64,000 bases of DNA from Nostoc sp. ATCC 53789 (lineage in GTDB: Bacteria; Cyanobacteriota; Cyanobacteriia; Cyanobacteriales; Nostocaceae), in NCBI RefSeq assembly GCF_009873495.1, contig NZ_CP046703.1:1860001-1924000 (forward strand), read 5' to 3'. Below the pieces are notes generated by a model, which searched no databases, was not told the DNA's origin, and saw nothing but the letters and a program-made list of their open reading frames with translations. The translations under genes were made by a program, and so were the position numbers. Below, piece by piece: positions 52,259 through 61,472 of this stretch (position 1 is the first letter of the stretch; every line of letters begins with the position of its first letter).

Positions 52259-54571
52259 ATGGTCAAGCGATCGCTCCAAGCATCACTCATCGGTATTGAA
52301 CAGGCTAAAAGAGCATTTGCTCTCAAGGGGTGGACTCAAGACAATTTGTCAGCCGAAGTTAACCTCAAGACTAGACAACCGATTTGGCGATTTTTTAGTG
52401 GTCGTCCAGTTGAGCGTCATACTTTTATTGAAATTTGTTCTGTATTAGAACTGAATTGGCGGGAGATTGCTAGCAATCCACCGGCAGAATTCATGGAACT
52501 AGAAGAATACGGCCGGCCCCCCGTGCTGGATATTGATGGCTTGGTGGAAAAAGTGCGATCGCAACGCTTCGACAAAATTCAAGACCAGTGTGGGATTTTG
52601 CAGTTATTGGATATCAGCCGTCCCGTTGCGATCGATGACATATATATAGACGTGAATATTTTGGAGGAGATTGCCAGTCAACAGTGGTTAGAAATCACTG
52701 CGCTGCAAAACCTAGATCCCAAACAATTTGACCGTTTTGGCTTAGGTGAGGCCGATCAAAACCAGATACCTGGTACACAGGCAGTTGAAACATACTCTAA
52801 GCTCAGGGTACTAGGCAAACCTGGGGTAGGTAAAACCACCTTTTTACAATATCTCGCCATTCAATGTAACCAAGGCACATTTGCAGGGAACTTAGTTCCG
52901 ATCTTCATTACCCTGAGAAATTTTGCTGAAGAATCTAAAGTCACCAACGAGTTCAGCCTATTAAAATACATCCGCCAGGAGTTCCTCACATCTGGAGTTT
53001 CCGATTCCTCTGCTATAGAAACTTTACTTAGTGCAGGCAGAGTCTTAATTTTGCTTGACGGTATGGATGAAATTCTTAACCAACAAAGCAATACTGTCTT
53101 AAGCGAAATTCGCAGGTTTTCAGAAAAATATCACAAAAATCAGTTTGTGGCAGCCTGTCGAACAGCATCTCAAAAACTCAGACTCCGAGGCTTTACCGAT
53201 GTTGAGATTGCACCGTTTACCTCAGAACAAATCATCGCCTTTGCTCAAAAATGGTTTGTGGCCTTTACCAAAACCAACATTCAAGACGGTCAAGCGCTGT
53301 CCGTTCAGTTTGTTGAGAAGTTGGACTTAGATGAAAACTGGCAATTTCGCCAACTCGTAGTTACACCCCTATTTCTGCATCTTGCTTGCTGGGTGTTTCA
53401 CGGTCAAGAAAAATTTCCGACTAAGCGGACTGACTTTTATAAGCAAGGTTTAGACCTTCTATTGGGCAAATGGGATGAAGCCAGAGGTATTGAACGTGAT
53501 GAAGTTTACCGAGGGTTTTTATTACCACAAAAGCTCAAGTTATTGAGTCAGATTGCAGCAGCGACATTTGAGCAAGGTCAGTACTTTTTTGAGCAACGCA
53601 TCGTTGAGCAATACATTGGTGACTATATTCAGAATCTGACCAAAGCGCCAATGGATGCCGAAGAACTGCAAATAGAAAGCGAAGCAGCACTGAAAGCAAT
53701 CGAGGCTCAACATGGGCTACTAGCAGAACGGGCGCGGGGAATTTTTTCCTTCTCCTATCTGGCGTTTCAAGAATACTTTACAGCAAGAAAAATCGTTGCC
53801 AGCCATAATCTAGAGGCATTTGGGGAAGCTTTAGAAGGATTAGTTAGTCACATTACAGACCCGCACTGGCACGAAATTTTCTTGTTAACAGCTACCATGC
53901 TCCGAAGTGCAGACTCTTTAGTACAGTTGATGAAGCAACAGATTGATGCACTGGTTGGCCAAGACCCTTATTTACAAGAATTTTTGACCTGGGCGAGCCA
54001 AAAATCTCGTACTATTCCCAGCCAAGCAAAAGAGGCAACAACTCGAGCCTTTTACCTTGCCTTAAGTCGGACTCCTCACATAGCTTCTCACTTTGCCCTA
54101 GCCAGCAGCCTCGACCAGGGAATGTTTCTGGATACGGCTTTAGATGACCTACTGCTCGAATGTGCAATTGATGGGAGCCAGGACTTTGCCCACATCCACG
54201 CCTGTGGAGATGCTCTCTCAAACATTTTGGGTATAGTTCTGGATGTTGGACTTCATAAATCCCTACAACAACTCTCTGACCAATTGCCAAGTTCTCGTCA
54301 AAATCAAGAACGGCTTAGGCTATGGGGGCAGACAAACTATGCAGCCTGGGCTGAACAGTTAAAGATGAAGGTCATTAATTATCGCAACATTAACCACCAG
54401 TGGCAGTTTAGCACCGAACAACAACAAGTTTTGCAACGATACTACGATGCCAATAAGTTACTACTCGATTGTCTGCATAGCAATTGTGAAGTGACGGCTG
54501 CTATCAGGCGAGAAATTGAAGCCACCTTATTGTTACCTCAAAAGGAACTTGAGGACAGGGAATGGCAATAA
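52259..54571 (+). CDS. HTH-NACHT NTPase, bacterial NLR-like
   Basis: A 770-residue protein. Residues 5-67 are an HTH-like domain (GIEQAKRAFALKGWTQDNLS, VNLKTRQPIWRFFSGRPVER). The NACHT ATPase has P-loop LGKPGVGKTTFLQYLA (residues 186-194 core), Walker B LILLDGMDE (263-271) and sensor region FVAACRTA. A helical region with TPLFLHLACWVFHG follows; about 500-560 has FSFSYLAFQEYFTARKIV. The C-terminal part ends YYDANKLLLDCLHSNCEVTA, REIEATLLLP, close to the NACHT-associated Cys/His (NCH) modules. Proteins of this type defend against phage in tested bacteria; here that is inference. ATG 52259 was chosen over TTG 52253. Confidence 0.92.
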   Translation: MVKRSLQASLIGIEQAKRAFALKGWTQDNLSAEVNLKTRQPIWRFFSGRPVERHTFIEICSVLELNWREIASNPPAEFMELEEYGRPPVLDIDGLVEKVRSQRFDKIQDQCGILQLLDISRPVAIDDIYIDVNILEEIASQQWLEITALQNLDPKQFDRFGLGEADQNQIPGTQAVETYSKLRVLGKPGVGKTTFLQYLAIQCNQGTFAGNLVPIFITLRNFAEESKVTNEFSLLKYIRQEFLTSGVSDSSAIETLLSAGRVLILLDGMDEILNQQSNTVLSEIRRFSEKYHKNQFVAACRTASQKLRLRGFTDVEIAPFTSEQIIAFAQKWFVAFTKTNIQDGQALSVQFVEKLDLDENWQFRQLVVTPLFLHLACWVFHGQEKFPTKRTDFYKQGLDLLLGKWDEARGIERDEVYRGFLLPQKLKLLSQIAAATFEQGQYFFEQRIVEQYIGDYIQNLTKAPMDAEELQIESEAALKAIEAQHGLLAERARGIFSFSYLAFQEYFTARKIVASHNLEAFGEALEGLVSHITDPHWHEIFLLTATMLRSADSLVQLMKQQIDALVGQDPYLQEFLTWASQKSRTIPSQAKEATTRAFYLALSRTPHIASHFALASSLDQGMFLDTALDDLLLECAIDGSQDFAHIHACGDALSNILGIVLDVGLHKSLQQLSDQLPSSRQNQERLRLWGQTNYAAWAEQLKMKVINYRNINHQWQFSTEQQQVLQRYYDANKLLLDCLHSNCEVTAAIRREIEATLLLPQKELEDREWQ

Positions 54572-54789
54572 TCCTTTTGGTTAATTACGCAAATAGGTAG
54601 TTGCCAAATTAGTTTTCATTACGTTTTGTGTCATAGTCAATCAACTAATTTAGTAAATCAAACAACACTTTGCCATATTACAGAAAGTTTTTCATTTAAT
54701 TTCTAGCAAAAATCCTTCTTTCGGTACTTTTCTTTGTAACCACTCTTCTCCTGAAACAGAAGCTGCGCGTAGCTTACTTAGATTGGTAC

Positions 54790-54801
54790 GGAAACGTTTC
54801 C
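54790..54801. promoter_or_regulatory. 12-bp perfect palindrome before the receiver gene
   Basis: GGAAACGTTTCC ends one base before the ATG at 54803. A repressor-type site overlapping the start is possible; it could also be chance. Confidence 0.35.
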
Positions 54802-54802
54802 A

Positions 54803-55390
54803 ATGAATGCGCCTTTTGACCAAATCAACTTGAGACACGATAGGGTCTCTAAGAGTTGCCCAGTAGAATTTCGCATCTCTACTTACTCATTTTCAACCCA
54901 CTTTGCACTTAGAGCTTTAATGGCAGGTCTTGTTATGAATTTAATCAATGGCTTTTGCTTGACAGATGGGATACTCAAAGGTGTAGAAGTACTCGTTGTA
55001 GACAACGATCGCGATAGTAGAGATTTGTACGCATTTTTACTCAAAGACCAGAGTGCAAATGTGATTACTGCTGGTTCAGTAAAAGAAGCTTTAGAAATCC
55101 TGAGTTGGTTCACGCCCAACATCCTTGTCTGTGAAATTAGGTTTTTGGGTGAAAGTATTTATACATTGCTAAATACATTGAGTGCTATGGAAGCAGACAA
55201 TGGAAAGCATATCCCAATTATTGTGACTTCAACATCTACCACAGGTACTCATGACCTAATTCCAAATGTGGAGTTTGAAAAATATTTACTTAAACCATTC
55301 GACCTTGACAAATTTGTTTCTATGATTAGAAATCAAGTACAGGAAGATGTGTCACAAAACTTTTGCCCCGATGTATTAGTTTTACACTAG
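54803..55390 (+). CDS. atypical response-regulator receiver protein, Glu in place of Asp
   Basis: A 195-residue protein. Residues 1-58 have no recognised domain; the receiver spans about 62-185. The acidic pocket is VLVVDNDRDSRDLYAFLL (Asp67, Asn68, Asp69), the phosphoacceptor position in PNILVCEIRF is Glu111 instead of Asp, and the conserved Lys-Pro is LLKPF (Lys164). The change D to E suggests a permanently active-like or phosphorylation-independent receiver. An internal ATG at 54935 could be the true start. The stop codon falls in the end of a MITE-like element. It is 231 nt downstream of the NACHT gene. Confidence 0.8.
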   Translation: MNAPFDQINLRHDRVSKSCPVEFRISTYSFSTHFALRALMAGLVMNLINGFCLTDGILKGVEVLVVDNDRDSRDLYAFLLKDQSANVITAGSVKEALEILSWFTPNILVCEIRFLGESIYTLLNTLSAMEADNGKHIPIIVTSTSTTGTHDLIPNVEFEKYLLKPFDLDKFVSMIRNQVQEDVSQNFCPDVLVLH

Positions 55391-55519
55391 TAGTTCGCCA
55401 AGTGAACTTGGCGGGGTAAAGGGTAAAGGGGAAGGGGGAAAGGTTTCAAATCCCTTACCCCTTACCCCTTCCCCTTTACCCAGCCATCACGCAGCATTTT
55501 TGGGTTGGCAGACTACTAG
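55387..55519. repeat. MITE-like element, CTAGTAGT ends
   Basis: Left end CTAGTAGTTCGCCAA, right end TTGGCAGACTACTAG, with TACA flanking both sides as a possible target duplication. Interior is a purine tract (GGGTAAAGGGGAAGGGGG) and its complement (CCCCTTACCCCTTCCCC). The stop TAG of the receiver gene (55388-55390) lies inside its left end. Confidence 0.7.
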
Positions 55520-55550
55520 TACACTGTAGCGGAAGCGTATTGCCCGATTA

Positions 55551-56768
55551 CTAAGCACTTCTCAAAGCCACAATTGGGTCGAGTTTAGCAGCGCGACGTG
55601 CAGGAACAACACCAAAGAATAAACCAATACCACCAGAGACACCAACTGCCATAGTAATTGCTACAGGAGAAAGACTTGCTTCTAAGGGAGTTAAGGCTCC
55701 CACTAATAGAATGCCACTGATACCAACCGCAGTCCCAACTAAACCACCAGCTGCGGAAACTATTACTGCTTCAATAATGAACTGTAGCAAAATATCTTGC
55801 TCAGTTGCCCCGATCGCTTTTCTCAATCCGATTTCTTGGGTGCGTTCGGTGACGGAAACTAGCATTATATTCATAATGCCAATGCCGCCGACAAACAAAG
55901 ATATCCCTGCGATCGCTGCTAGCATAATTGTCAATGCACCTGTGATTTGACCAACAGTTTGCAAAGCATCCTTTTGAGAGCGGATAGTAAAGTCATCTTC
56001 ACCATTAATTTTGTGCCGTAGACGCAGCAAATTAGCAATTTGAAATTCTGCTGCATCCACGCTCTCTGAATCACGAGCGGCAGCAACGAGATAATCTAAA
56101 GCAATGCCATAAGGAGAATTCTTTCCCACAAGTCGGTTGGCTGAGGTTGTGATTGGTATGAGCGCTGCATCATCATAATCTGCTCCCACGCTGGAACCTT
56201 TGGCTATTAATATCCCAATCACTTGAAAGCTAGTATTTCCAATTCGCAATTGCTGACCGATAGCATTACTATTACCGAATAGTTTTTCTGCCAAGTCTCC
56301 ACCTAAGACAACGACTTGGTTACTTCGCTTCATGTCTACCTCGCTAAAAAATCTGCCTTTAGCAGTTTCAAAATCCCGCACTGATAAGAAGCTGGGAGTT
56401 GTACCAATGATGTTGACATCAGTGTTTCGGTTGCTATATGTAACTACCTGTCTCCTGTTTAACTCTGGCGCAACTCCTACTACTGTTGGTACTTGAGAAG
56501 CGATCGCATCGGCATCTTGTAACACCAGAGTTTTTGGCACTTCAAAGGAGATACGCTGAGTTTCTCGATTACCTGGCAGTATAAACAGCACATTTGGCCC
56601 TAATGACTCTAGCTGTTTATTCACATATTTTTGCCCACCTTCGCCAATGCCAATCATGGCAATTACTGAGGCATTACCAATAACGATACCCAACATCGTC
56701 AGGGCACTACGCAGCTTATTTGACAGCAGGGTTTTACCCGCCATTTGGACACTTTCTAAAAAATTCAT
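55551..56768 (-). CDS. MacB-type ABC transporter permease
   Basis: The 405-residue product has the MacB/FtsX layout: an N-terminal helix with SNKLRSALTMLGIVIGNASV, a large periplasmic domain (NVLFILPGNRETQRISFEVP to about 270), then three helices with GGIGIMNIMLVSVTERTQEI, GLRKAIGATEQDILLQFIIE, VPARRAAKLDPIVALRSA. It is 10 nt downstream of the adaptor gene. No ATP-binding partner is encoded in the window, so the ATPase is supplied from elsewhere. Role: outward transport with an outer-membrane channel. Confidence 0.93.
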   Translation of the reverse strand: MNFLESVQMAGKTLLSNKLRSALTMLGIVIGNASVIAMIGIGEGGQKYVNKQLESLGPNVLFILPGNRETQRISFEVPKTLVLQDADAIASQVPTVVGVAPELNRRQVVTYSNRNTDVNIIGTTPSFLSVRDFETAKGRFFSEVDMKRSNQVVVLGGDLAEKLFGNSNAIGQQLRIGNTSFQVIGILIAKGSSVGADYDDAALIPITTSANRLVGKNSPYGIALDYLVAAARDSESVDAAEFQIANLLRLRHKINGEDDFTIRSQKDALQTVGQITGALTIMLAAIAGISLFVGGIGIMNIMLVSVTERTQEIGLRKAIGATEQDILLQFIIEAVIVSAAGGLVGTAVGISGILLVGALTPLEASLSPVAITMAVGVSGGIGLFFGVVPARRAAKLDPIVALRSA

Positions 56769-56778
56769 GTCTTAATAA

Positions 56779-58245
56779 TTACGAATTACTCTTTTCTTTC
56801 GCCTTCTCGATTTTGTAGTCTTTGGGTGGATTAACAAAAACGCGATCGCCTTCTTTAACTCCCCCTAATATCTGAGTTTGGTCTTGAATCTGTGCCCCAA
56901 CTGTAATTTCGCGGAACTGGGGTTTATTCTTTGCATCTGGTACAAGTACGCCAGTTTGACCCTTTTCAGTGACAATTGACACCGTTGGTAGCACCAAAGC
57001 ATTATTGACGCGATCGCCTAAAAAAGTCAGATCCACATTTAAGCCAGAACGCAGTTTATCTGTACCAGTATCAAGAGCAACCCGCACCTGGAAGGATGTC
57101 ACCCCTTGTTCCACCACTGCTTCGGGGGCAATTAAGCGCACATGACCTTTAAAAACTTGATCAGGATAAGCATCAGCGACAATTTCCACCTGCTGTCCCG
57201 GTTTAATTCTGCCAATATCGGCTTCAGGAACTTGAGCTAATATTTCTAACCCACGTGCTACGGCAACAATTGAACTAGAAGTTGCCGATGCGCTAGTAGA
57301 AGCAGAAGTGGTGGGTGTCACAAAAGCACCAGGTTCGGCATACTTTTGGGTAACAATTCCCGAAAGCGGAGCGCGAATAATTGTATCTTCCAACTGCACT
57401 TGCACACCTTTCAATTGAGCTTCAGCACTGGCTACAGCCGCTTGGCGCTGGACAATTTCCTCAGAACGAGTACCATCTTCTAACAGTACCAATGCTGCCC
57501 GTGCTTCATTAACAGCTGCTTGACGTTGGTCGATTTCCTCAGTCCGAGTCCCACTTTGGACTAACGACAATCGTTTTTTAGCTTCTTCTAAACTGGCTCT
57601 AGCACTCTTGTCTTCGCTGATGGCTTGATCGAGTAATTGTTTTTTCTCTGCTCCCTCTTTATATAGGTATTGGTAGCGCTTTACCTGTTCGCTGGTGTAA
57701 TTCACCTTTGCTTGAGCCGCATCCACTTGGGATTGAGATTGAGCAATCTCTTGGGGACGATTACCAGCCCTAGCTTGGGCTAACTGGGCTTGAGCTTGTG
57801 CTAACCGCGCTTTTGCTTGAGCGATTTCTTGAGGACGACTACCAGCAAGGGCTTCGGCTAATTGTGCTTGACTTTGGGCTAAGTTAGCACGATACTGACT
57901 CCTTTGAGCCTCAATACCTGCGCTATCCATGCGGGCGAGAATTTGCCCTTGTTGAATGCGATCGCCTTGTTGTACATATAATTGCGATAGCACACCGGGG
58001 TTCTTCGGACTAATATTTACGCTCTGAATCGGTACGACTTTACCGCTAGCTGTAATTCTCAATGTGACGTTTTTCGCCGCCACTGGCACAGTTAATTGAG
58101 CAATATCTTCTTTTTTCCCTTGATTCATCAGGGTGTAGGTTGTGATAGTACCAACAACCAAAACACCCCCTGTTATCAGCCCCATCAACCAGCGAAATGG
58201 ATACTTAACTTTGCCAATAACAGGAATTTCTATGTGCGTAGCCAT
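56779..58245 (-). CDS. MacA/HlyD-type periplasmic adaptor
   Basis: A 488-residue protein with one N-terminal helix (RWLMGLITGGVLVVGTITTY), a split biotinyl/lipoyl domain (SGKVVPIQSVNISPKNPGVL, QQGDRIQQGQILARMDSAG), and an unusually repetitive coiled coil. RPQEIAQ(A/S) appears twice and GTR(T/S)EEI(D/V)QRQAAV twice, about 50 residues apart. Then DTIIRAPLSGIVTQKYAEPG and the beta-barrel GQQVEIVADAYPDQVFKGHV. It links the MacB-like permease to an outer-membrane channel. Confidence 0.93.
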   Translation of the reverse strand: MATHIEIPVIGKVKYPFRWLMGLITGGVLVVGTITTYTLMNQGKKEDIAQLTVPVAAKNVTLRITASGKVVPIQSVNISPKNPGVLSQLYVQQGDRIQQGQILARMDSAGIEAQRSQYRANLAQSQAQLAEALAGSRPQEIAQAKARLAQAQAQLAQARAGNRPQEIAQSQSQVDAAQAKVNYTSEQVKRYQYLYKEGAEKKQLLDQAISEDKSARASLEEAKKRLSLVQSGTRTEEIDQRQAAVNEARAALVLLEDGTRSEEIVQRQAAVASAEAQLKGVQVQLEDTIIRAPLSGIVTQKYAEPGAFVTPTTSASTSASATSSSIVAVARGLEILAQVPEADIGRIKPGQQVEIVADAYPDQVFKGHVRLIAPEAVVEQGVTSFQVRVALDTGTDKLRSGLNVDLTFLGDRVNNALVLPTVSIVTEKGQTGVLVPDAKNKPQFREITVGAQIQDQTQILGGVKEGDRVFVNPPKDYKIEKAKEKSNS

Positions 58246-58789
58246 ATCTAAAAGCCTAATTAATCTTGCTTTATGGGAGTAGCCTGTAGTTAAAGGGCGA
58301 GTACAGGAATGGGGAATTGTTAAAATTTTTCGATTAAATCTTTATTAATAAGCTAACAACTAGACGCATAATTAGCTTTATAGTTGCTTAATATTACTTC
58401 ATGATAGGTGTTACATGTCTGTATGCCTTCACCTGAATGGGTGACTTTATACCATTTCTGTTTAAAATAGGTTGAGTGGAGTGGAGCGTAACCCAACATA
58501 TATCAGAAGAGCGATCGCAACCAACTGCTACTAGAAACGGAAATGAGTTGAGCGAACAACACCCTGATGTCAAACAATTATGAGAAATAAACGCAGTTAA
58601 TGCCAAGTTATAGGACGTTTGCCTTTGCTACGCTTACCTTTTATCAAGTTAAAGTGGCATCAGGTGTGTTGGAGATAAATATTCCTAAATGCATGTTACA
58701 ACTTCTTACTTTTTGGTGGTAAAAAGCTAAAAAAATCTAATTATTATACTCATGTGAGCATTATTTTAATGCTTGTTAGGAGTATGAGT
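58246..58789. other. gene-free region
   Basis: Upstream of the adaptor gene on one side and a small gene on the other. Holds a GTTGGGTT-type repeat (58475-58510), a GCGATCGC, and a stretch AAGTGGCATCAGGTGTGTTG of no clear role. Confidence 0.5.
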
Positions 58790-59074
58790 ATGATTGCTAG
58801 TACCCTGCTGGAAGAAATAGAAAAGTATATCCCTATTGTGGGAGATATAAATATTAAGAGTCCATTTGCATACCAAGTAACTCGTGGGGCGGTTGAGGTA
58901 GTTAACACAGTCCAGATGGCAGTAGCAGAAGCTTATATCAACGGATTAGAAGTTCCTGATCCCGTTCTAGAATCGCTTTTTGATACCTGTATGCCAATTT
59001 TCTTTCAGTATTTCCCATCCCTACTAGCACCGTATGAATGGGTAGGGAAGGGGGTTAGGGGGTTAGGTTTTTAG
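58790..59074 (+). CDS. small hypothetical protein, 94 aa
   Basis: AGGAG at 58778-58782 lies 7 nt before the ATG at 58790, supporting this start over GTG 58754 or ATG 58784. The product begins MIASTLLEEIEKYIPIVGD and continues with FAYQVTRGAVEVVNTVQMAV, AEAYINGLEVPDPVLESLFD, and LAPYEWVGKGVRGLGF. Helical and acidic; no family recognised. The end overlaps GGGGGTTAGGGGGTTAGG, so the C-terminus may be extended by low-complexity DNA. Confidence 0.5.
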   Translation: MIASTLLEEIEKYIPIVGDINIKSPFAYQVTRGAVEVVNTVQMAVAEAYINGLEVPDPVLESLFDTCMPIFFQYFPSLLAPYEWVGKGVRGLGF

Positions 59075-59149
59075 TGGACTTTTCCACATAACGTGAAAAG
59101 TCAGGGCAAGGAACAGACTTTTTTTCTGAGCCATCTGTCAATCAAAATA

Positions 59150-60055
59150 TCAGACGGATGTCTTTGCTTTTGCCTTGAACACTGGGTTTTGAAAGTTGCG
59201 GTTTCTGGCGCGAGCAATAAGTTCTGGTTCAGAAGGCACTCTAACCTTTGACGCTAGCTTCAAGAACTCAAGGATTTTAATGAACCAAAATGTTGGGTCT
59301 GGAAGATAGGCAACCCGGCCTTCTCGCACAGTTATGCCATGCCGAGCTGACCCCTGGAATGCATGATGAAGATTATGCCAGCCTTCACCCAAGGTTAGAA
59401 ATGCTACGAGCCAATGGTTCCGACTGTAATCATTAGTTTTGAACGGTTGCTCGCCCAGTATGTGGCTGAGTGAATTGACGGTGGCGACACAGTGGAAGAG
59501 GACAGTCGTGCTGAGGAAAAAAGCGCCGAGATATTCAACTCCACCAATGTAGTATGAGAACGCACCAAGAGCAAAGGTGGGAATGAAGTGCAAACGATCA
59601 ACAATCTTCAAAACCACATTACTCTCAACATCAGTGGGAAGTTTCGAGGGAAAAAACTGTGGGGAGAATAGCCATCCAGCTTGAGACCACCAGAATCCTT
59701 TGATCCCCTTGAAAGGCATATAGGGAGAATGAGGATCTTTTTCATGATCTGAGCTTTGATGATGCTCCATGTGGTGAGCTTTCCACCAACTTGGCCCCAT
59801 CTGTCCGGCTGAAGCAGCCACGATGCTTCCAACGCATAGAACTGAGCTTGGAGCCTGGTAGCTATTGTGGGTGAGTAGCCTATGATAGATGCCAGTAGTT
59901 GCAAGCATTCGTATTACATATAACAACACGGCCCACAAAACAGCACCCCACGATAAGCCAGTAACAATAATCAGTAATGATCCTAAATGACTCACCACGA
60001 TCAAAGTAGGGCCTAGTATGTAAGAAATAATCGTGAGATGAGAGTACTGCTTCAT
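59150..60055 (-). CDS. fatty acid desaturase (acyl-CoA/acyl-lipid delta-9 type)
   Basis: From ATG at 60055 a 301-residue membrane protein. The three histidine clusters are HRLLTH (58-63), HHMEHH (94-99) and HNLHH (227-231), with EGWHNLHHAF as the diagnostic final box. Four to five hydrophobic segments surround them. The first box in most desaturases is HRxxxH and matches; the second is the usual HxxHH-like form. Additional N-terminal residues to 60139 in frame lack support. It is likely a Fe-dependent desaturase of membrane lipids; regioselectivity cannot be told. Monocistronic. Confidence 0.9.
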   Translation of the reverse strand: MKQYSHLTIISYILGPTLIVVSHLGSLLIIVTGLSWGAVLWAVLLYVIRMLATTGIYHRLLTHNSYQAPSSVLCVGSIVAASAGQMGPSWWKAHHMEHHQSSDHEKDPHSPYMPFKGIKGFWWSQAGWLFSPQFFPSKLPTDVESNVVLKIVDRLHFIPTFALGAFSYYIGGVEYLGAFFLSTTVLFHCVATVNSLSHILGEQPFKTNDYSRNHWLVAFLTLGEGWHNLHHAFQGSARHGITVREGRVAYLPDPTFWFIKILEFLKLASKVRVPSEPELIARARNRNFQNPVFKAKAKTSV

Positions 60056-60309
60056 TAATCTTCTAATGTCCTTAAGCTTCAAAATAAAAATGCACCACAT
60101 TTTCGCCGCAGTCAAGCTTGCGGACAGCAGAACGCCCACCCTTGTCAGCGTTAGTACCTACACGCATATCTTGGCACAATTCGCTTGGAATATGAAAAGC
60201 AGTTTCAAACACAAGCAGTGGCAAAAAACCAGTGAAGAGTTTCTATAGCACAATCGGATTTGAGTTAAAATCTCTAATCCCGTAACAGCGAGTTGACCTG
60301 GAAAATGTC

Positions 60310-60368
60310 AAAATTAAATGAGTTTTGCGTAGGCGCATTCGCGCAGCGTCTCGTAGAGAAGCGACTTT
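60310..60368. repeat. GTAGGCGCA/CGCGCAGCGTCTC repeat
   Basis: GCGTAGGCGCATTCGCGCAG and CGTCTCGTAGAGAAG form a copy of a dispersed cyanobacterial palindromic unit; related copies at 15432, 21610, 49175 and 63805. Confidence 0.6.
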
Positions 60369-60403
60369 ATTAGCGCAGATTTGAGATAACTTAGTTGAAA
60401 TTT

Positions 60404-61414
60404 ATGGGCAAGCAACGTGTTCTTTCTGGAGTTCAACCAACGGGCAATTACCATCTAGGTAACTACTTAGGAGCCATTCGCAACTGGGTAGAAGGTCAGA
60501 GTGAATACGAAAATTACCTCTTTGTGGCTGATTTGCACGCGATTACAGTACCACACGACCCGAAACAGTTGGCAGCTGATACCTACACTCTTGCTGCTCT
60601 CTATCTAGCTTGTGGTCTTGATTTAAATCACTCCACTATCTTTGTACAATCTCACGTTTCAGCCCACAGTGAACTCACCTGGTTGCTCAACTGCATTACA
60701 CCTCTAAACTGGCTGCAAGACATGATCCAGTTTAAGGAAAAAGCTGTTAAACAGGGAGAAAATGTGAGTGCAGGTTTGTTGGATTACCCAGTCTTGATGG
60801 CGGCTGATATTTTGCTTTACCAAGCGGATAAAGTACCAGTGGGTGAAGACCAAAAGCAACACTTGGAATTGACAAGGGATATTGCAGCTCGGTTAAATCA
60901 CCAATTTGGTAAACCAGATCAGCCAGTTCTAAAGTTACCAGACCCTTTGATTCGTAAGGAAGGGGCAAGGGTGATGAGTTTAGCGGATGGTACACGCAAA
61001 ATGTCGAAGTCCGATCCTTCGGAGTTAAGCCGAATCAGTTTGCTCGATTCACCCGAACAGATTCAATACAAGATTAAGCGTTGTAAAACCGATCCGATTC
61101 GTGGGCTGACTTTCGACGATCCAGCACGTCCAGAGTGTAATAATTTGTTGACGCTGTACACATTGCTTTCTGGGAAGAGAAAGGAAGATGTAGCAGTTGA
61201 GTGCCAGGATATGGGCTGGGGACAATTCAAGCCATTGTTGACAGACACAATTATTGAGTCCTTGAAACCAATCCAAGAAAAATACCAAGCGGTAACGGCA
61301 GATAAAAGCTATTTGGAGTCTGTATTGCGGGATGGGGGGGAAAAAGCTAGAGCGATCGCAAATCAAACTTTATCACAAGTAAAAGCTGCTTTAGGCTACT
61401 CGCTTCCTCTCTAA
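60404..61414 (+). CDS. trpS: tryptophan--tRNA ligase
   Basis: A 336-residue class I synthetase. MGKQRVLSGVQPTGNYHLGN contains the HIGH-type motif (H-L-G-N), DQKQHLELTRDIA binds the substrate, and KMSKSDPSELSRISL holds the KMSKS loop. The C-terminal helical part is the normal length. It charges tRNA-Trp in the cytoplasm. ATG 60404 fits; an in-frame TTG 60395 is upstream. The metF-like gene follows 58 nt on and is on the same strand. Confidence 0.97.
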   Translation: MGKQRVLSGVQPTGNYHLGNYLGAIRNWVEGQSEYENYLFVADLHAITVPHDPKQLAADTYTLAALYLACGLDLNHSTIFVQSHVSAHSELTWLLNCITPLNWLQDMIQFKEKAVKQGENVSAGLLDYPVLMAADILLYQADKVPVGEDQKQHLELTRDIAARLNHQFGKPDQPVLKLPDPLIRKEGARVMSLADGTRKMSKSDPSELSRISLLDSPEQIQYKIKRCKTDPIRGLTFDDPARPECNNLLTLYTLLSGKRKEDVAVECQDMGWGQFKPLLTDTIIESLKPIQEKYQAVTADKSYLESVLRDGGEKARAIANQTLSQVKAALGYSLPL

Positions 61415-61472
61415 GTTTTCGCTTTTAGGTGTGATTTGCTATACCATTTAAGAAATTGAAATTCTTAATTTT

